A DNA stretch of 64,000 nt from Seriola aureovittata (lineage: Eukaryota; Chordata; Actinopteri; Carangiformes; Carangidae): contig NC_079368.1 of the NCBI RefSeq assembly GCF_021018895.1, positions 714,501-778,500 of the forward strand. Direction: 5' to 3'. The notes under the pieces were generated by a model, which saw nothing but the letters and a program-made list of their open reading frames with translations, was not told where the DNA came from and did not search any database. The position numbers and the translations under genes are program-made. The number at the start of each line of letters is the position of its first letter. Position 1 is the first letter of the stretch. Positions 59,378 through 64,000 of this stretch are shown here, in pieces.

Positions 59378-59397
59378 CAGATTTTATCATGACATTT

Positions 59398-60700
59398 TAT
59401 CTCCATTTAATATCTTATTATCTTAATTATTTATTAACAATCATTCCTCTGAAATATAGTTTTTTAGACTGGGCTACATAATTATATACTGTATATACAC
59501 AGAAATATACGCAGTGGTCTACCAAAGGGGAGATGTTGGAACAGAATGTCTAATGTAGAGTACAAGTCCTGGAGGGTGGGCAGGTTGGCAGCAGGTGAGT
59601 CCACAGATTTATTGTCACTGAAAAGTGAGGCAGCTGCCTTTTACAAAGTCAACAAACTGCCTTATCTTTATTTGTGACTTTGCCATCCATGGAGTAGAAC
59701 CCAAAATACTTGCACACGCTGCTCTCAGATGTTTTGATGTTGTGATTATCCGCTCAGGACAACTCTTCTTCCTGTTGTCCTCCATTTTCATAACAAAACA
59801 ACACTGCATTATAATTAGCTCAGTTTACTGACAGGTCAATAGGGCATTCAATAGGTCAAGCTGACAGAGTACCCTTAGCTGGATCACAAGGCAACTACTG
59901 CTTCAAATAGTTTGATGCGCTTATAGAGACTGCAGCCTACATTGCGAACAGCATTCATTTGTCATTACAGCTTAATTTATGATAGCCAATAATTGATAAA
60001 CTACCGATGCGCCAACAAAATGGTGCCTCGTGTGTGAAGTTTAGTACCAATGCCCAAAAATGGGACTTATGTTTGATTTGAACATTATAGAACTATGGAT
60101 ATAATAAGGATCTAACCAGATAAATGGCAAACAAAAAATGTATTAAAATAAAGAAATGCGGTCAAAGAAGCATATGAGTGAGTTTTTATTAATTCAGTGA
60201 ATAATTGTGTGTTTACTTCATAATTTATATGGCTACGCCAACACAAATAGTTCCACAACTGGACTAAAGCATGGCATTCAATAGGTAACCATAACTAGTG
60301 GTCAGTTTTATCATAATTTACTTCAGTTTCATATTGATAACTCTATATATAACTGTCAACACTGATTATTATCAATACACCACTGAAGCTGTATATGAGT
60401 CTGAGAAGGTGAATAAACTCAGTTTAAAGCTCCCATATAGTATAAAAGTAGATGTCTTTGTGTTTTTTGATTATAAAGCAGTTCTAGTTTTTGTCCACTG
60501 TGGTGGTCTGTAGCAGCCAGGAGAGTGAAGCAGGGGCAGTGGACTCCACCACTCCTGCGTTGGACCTGGACGCTGAAACAACGTGGCCTCATTGCTGCCA
60601 AATGATCCAGGCCCAAGGTTCTATCTGTTTGGCCCATTTCAGTGCCTATTGGTAAGTTTCACCAAGCTACAGTCATAGGCTACACTCTGTTTCCTCAGGT
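59398..60700. other. Non-coding; LTR-end-like sequence at 59972-60017
   Basis: 59972-60017 shares its sequence, including the end ...CCAACA, with the insertion end at 50250-50295. Three bases later comes TGGTGCC (60021-60027), which could be a primer-binding site of the tRNA-His type. No gag or pol follows. 60420-60480 (TTTAAAGCTCCCATATAG) looks like a common fish repeat. Confidence 0.35.
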
Positions 60701-60711
60701 TAACTTGGCCG

Positions 60712-60770
60712 TGACAGTCAGCCAATCAGAAAAGAGGCTCTGAGCCTCTCTTCTGATTGGCTGACTGACA
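60712..60770. repeat. Near-perfect 24-bp inverted repeat with 1-base loop
   Basis: Arms 60717-60740 and 60742-60765 match at 23 of 24 positions with a single T between them, and 4 of the next 5 pairs also match. Each arm carries an inverted CCAAT box (GCCAATCAG / CTGATTGGC). It could fold as a cruciform or hairpin; it may be the centre of a palindromic MITE. Confidence 0.85.
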
Positions 60771-61027
60771 GAAAAGGCGTTGTTCTTGCTAAAGATCCAG
60801 AGAGAAGCATGGCAGAGATGTACATCTCCATTGAGATGGTTTTTGGTTTGTAAAACCACAAATATATCTTATAGATATCAAACGTCAAGTAAACACTGGA
60901 AAAGTGTAAAATAAGAGTGTTTACCCTCCTGATGTTTGACAGAGAAGGAAGTATAGATTGAAGTACACCACACACACTTACACACACACCAAACTTATTT
61001 ATTAAAAGAGAGCAGGGGGTGGGGGTG

Positions 61028-61028
<1 letters not shown>

Positions 61029-61064
<36 letters not shown>

Positions 61065-61106
61065 TGTGTGTGTGTGTGTGTGTGCGTGTGTGCGTGTGTG
61101 TGTGCG
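61029..61106. repeat. (TG)n microsatellite
   Basis: TG array with TTTT and CG interruptions. The 159-codon frame starting at 61032 begins inside it. Confidence 0.95.
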
Positions 61107-61233
61107 CATAAAGGGGGGATCGATGGCTGTTCCCCCAGCCTCAGTCAGCGGAGAGTTAAAACGCAGTTAAACTCCTGCCGAGCGGACGCTCTCCCTAACC
61201 AACCAGCCTCACTCTCATTGATTTTTTATTTAG

Positions 61234-61442
61234 CTTCCAGCAGTGATATGTCTTCCAATGCACAGAGAACACACCAAGCCTCCACAGCTTGTCAGCACAT
61301 AAATCAGGTCCTACTGAGCCTGGCCTGCCCAGTGTGCAGAGAGCAGTCTGTTAACAGAACTAAACTCTTACTTAGTCCAGAGGTGAACGCAGAGCTGCAC
61401 AACCAAGCTCGGACAGCAAATCAACCGCTCCGCACTGCCAGG
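61234..61442 (+). other. Speculative coding exon
   Basis: A 209-bp open stretch is preceded by GATTTTTTATTTAG (acceptor-like) and ends AGG before GTGAGA (donor-like). From a Met at 61248 it encodes 65 residues including LLSLACPVCREQSV. I do not recognise the protein. The composition is not repetitive, unlike most of the window. A chance open frame is the main alternative. Confidence 0.15.
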
Positions 61443-61511
61443 GTGAGACAACGCCTCAAAACGCTTTGCATTCATTTATATCTGTTTGTATGGAGGCAGA
61501 AGATACAATAA

Positions 61512-63110
61512 TGCAGATAACACTTGACCATCATCTATGTTAAATCTGACATGTTGCTGCTGTAGAAGTAGAACAGACAACAAACACAAAACAGAAGAAA
61601 ACGTGCATTTCCAGATTACATACTACGTTGTACAAAAATGAAAATTAATGCATTGGAAATGATCCACACTCTGACAGATGTTAAAAAATCAATCAGTGTC
61701 TCTATCGTGTCCCTCGTGTAGTAATGACAGTAAGAAGTCCTGCAGCTCAGTGCAAGCAAAACCAAGAACCAGCTGGTGGATTCACAAGGAGCAAAACCTC
61801 CCCCCACTACACCTGTGAGCATCCAGACGGTGGACATCAAGATTTTCTTTGTCATTTTATGCCTTTGTTACTAAAGCCATGTTGCAGGTAATAGTCAGCG
61901 CCTCAGGGCCGGGTTGTGCTAGAGAAGAACTAGTTCCTACGATGATTGCTTTATCAAAGTGCTGTTCTGCAGCCACAGTCAAAGGTCATCACAGACAGGA
62001 AGGAGCCCTGCTCAAATAAACATGGGGATAAGACTGCACACTTTAAGACAGTGTCCTGGAAGACGTTGCATGTAAAGTGACAGAAACAGTGTATTGCCCT
62101 GAAGCTGTTCGACCTGATGAAATATATTGGCAACCCCAAAAGTCCACGATGGCAAATAATGAAACACAGAGACATTGTGCAGTTGAGTCTAAACAATAAG
62201 TTGACTGATTAATAATTTGTGAGAAAATTAACTGGCAATTTTTTTTGATAATCCATTTATTGTTTTAGTTGTTTATCAATCCACCTGACATCATGGACAA
62301 AAACCACAGTACAGAATCACCAGCGCTCTGCTTTCATCTCTGAAAAGTGTCTGTGAACACCGACCATTTAAATTTTGAGGACTCTGACCAAAAGTTGTAA
62401 AAGCACTCAGTGTCCACTCCAGAGACCAATTTACAGTCCAGTCCCTGCAGCGGTGCTCCTGGCTGAGCGAGGAGCTCCATCCATCATAACAAGCAGTGCT
62501 TGTGGGTGGGAAGACAGTGAGGGATCATGTCCTCGTAGCTGCAGTAGAGACTCCTACTGATTTGTCAGGGTGCCTGTGTGGGGGGGGTGGGAGAGTGACG
62601 CTCTTTATAGGCAGGAGAAGAAGAAGCAGCTGGCAGACAAGAATAACTTCAGAGTGTTTGAGCTTTATGACCTTTGGGAAAAAATATAACCAAAGGTTTT
62701 GAGATCTGGATGAAAGCTCGGAAAGCTACTATCTATAACTTTTAAGTCATATCATTTTGTTTCATTTGAATAGTTTTCATTCAGCATGCTCATAGTCATA
62801 CTGCAAATAAATCTTTCATTTACTCTTGGATACAGGATCTCTAGATATATCTAGAGTTCGGGTTAGACATGTGGACCTTTGGAGATTTCTCTAATACTTC
62901 AAAATGACCATTAAGTTGACTAACATGTCGCTAAAGCAGTTTCAACAAGAACTAATTGTTACAACCTTCATGAGGAGGATTTACTGCAGGACTGTTGTGT
63001 CAGGCTGCATTAGTTTCAGCTGCTTGTTTCTTAAATTGTTTGACATATTGTTTGAATAAGTTTGAAAAGTTCGTAAAAGTAAATCAATATTTTTCTCCCC
63101 CAGAGTTAGA
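61512..63110. other. Non-coding, no gene seen
   Basis: Mixed composition, no protein-like frame. Confidence 0.5.
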
Positions 63111-63114
63111 TGAG

Positions 63115-63690
63115 AATATTCACACCACTGTTTATACAGTAAATATATGTATGAAGTTAAAGCCTGCCCAGATAGCTTAGCTTAGCTTAGCATTAAGACT
63201 GGAAATGGGAAAATAGTTAGCCTGGATTTGTGCAAAGGTAATAAAAGACAACTACTGGCACCTTTAAAGATGCTATTTGTAAGTTTATTGTCAGGAGCAG
63301 GTGGGGGTGCCATTGCTGTGTTTACAAGACAAGTGGTTATCATACATCCTCTGAGCAGCACTTCAGGACAGACTGGAGGCTACAGTGAGTAGCTATCAGA
63401 AAGTGAGAGGCTAGCTGGTTAGCATGCTAACTTCAGTAAAAGAAAAGATGTTACAGAGACAGAAGTTAATATTGGTGTTTGTTTCCACCTCTGGAGACAG
63501 CTGTTGGTGAGTAAAGGAATAAAGTTTGATGCTGAATTCACAATGTTTCTTCTAGACTGGTAAGTAAACAGCTGTTAATGCTAATGTTAGCTATGTAGTA
63601 ATAGCAAAACTTACAAATAGCTCCTTTAAAGATCACATTATCCCTTGATTGTTTAATCCATAAAAACGACTATATGTGGTTTTACAGGGG
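63115..63690 (+). repeat. Dispersed teleost repeat (TAGCTTAGCTTAGC type) split by a MITE
   Basis: GATAGCTTAGCTTAGCTTAG, AAGACTGGAAATGGG and GTGCAAAGGTAATAAA, then CACCTTTAAAGA, are typical of a very abundant fish repeat. After the MITE it resumes with GATCACATTATCCC, TTGTTTAATCCATAAAAACG and GTGGTTTTACAGGGG. Confidence 0.6.
63268..63625. mobile_element. Complete TTAA-flanked MITE, 358 bp
   Basis: Flanked by TTAA on both sides (63264-63267 and 63626-63629). Terminal inverted repeats are AGATGCTATTTGTAAGTTT and, from the other end, AGGAGCTATTTGTAAGTTT (17 of 19 identical). No coding capacity. The TTAA duplication indicates a piggyBac-type transposase in trans. A half copy lies at 599-750. Confidence 0.75.
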
Positions 63691-64000
63691 TAGGACCTTT
63701 CATCTCACTCTCATAAAAAAGTGAAAAAGTATATTTACCAAAATTAATTTGAGAAGACAACATAGACATTCATATGCAAAAATATTTCTCCCAATGTTCC
63801 AAACTGTGCCAGTGGTGGGATGCAGAACATCAAAATATAATCAATACATCATTATTCAAATCTTAGTGTATTAATACATTTACTGTGAGATTATTGCAGC
63901 CGTAATATTTCACGACAGTTGTGTTGCTATTAGTTAGTTAGTGGCTCTCTAAATAAAGGCTATATTTCCCATGAGCCCGATTGCTTGATTTCCCCCTGGT

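Overview
This window looks like nuclear DNA of a ray-finned (teleost, probably percomorph) fish. The evidence is the repeat content: a Ty3/Gypsy element of the Mag/K02A2.6-like type, a BEL/Pao element, LINEs of L2, Rex1-like, L1-like and a fourth (I/Nimb-like) type, tRNA-derived SINEs, hAT-like and TTAA-flanked MITEs, and very many long (CA)n/(TG)n microsatellites. No protein-coding cellular gene, rRNA, tRNA or CRISPR array could be recognised. Every long open frame with a recognisable protein belongs to a transposable element, and most other open frames are chance or microsatellite translations.

Layout. 1-11.8 kb: non-coding DNA with dispersed repeats, a poly-G run, microsatellites, a diverged direct duplication (7661-8520 and 10291-11575) and a repeat carrying an estrogen-response-element-like motif (9376-9403). 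11.87-21.2 kb: a nested transposon complex. An old antisense L2-type LINE is split by a young, nearly intact Gypsy element (11975-16896; two 213-bp LTRs with 3 differences; 5-bp target duplication AATAT) and by a second antisense LINE (17117-19277; 13-bp target duplication). That second LINE contains a 174-bp patch identical to the Gypsy integrase gene. 21.2-27.8 kb: no gene; an L1-like fossil and a tRNA-SINE. 27.85-29.56 kb: a Rex1-like LINE remnant. 29.6-47.5 kb: microsatellites, hAT-like MITEs (one with a SINE inside), SINEs and dispersed repeats, with a few conserved-looking non-coding stretches. 47.6-52.7 kb: a degraded antisense BEL/Pao element with both LTR-like ends and a roughly 1-kb LTR-like insertion in its reverse transcriptase. 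52.7-64 kb: microsatellites, an L1-like remnant, a SINE, a near-perfect hairpin and a TTAA MITE inside an older repeat.

How the parts relate. The only coding set that reads as a working unit is the Gypsy gag and pol. Pol is open from its second zinc knuckle through protease, reverse transcriptase, RNase H and integrase. Gag is offset in frame, and a stop codon lies between the two zinc knuckles, so this copy is close to intact but probably not autonomous as it stands. Nothing seen amounts to a new multi-gene system. The best candidates for a second look are the exact integrase patch inside the LINE, the layered insertion history, and the nuclear-receptor motifs carried by a dispersed repeat.
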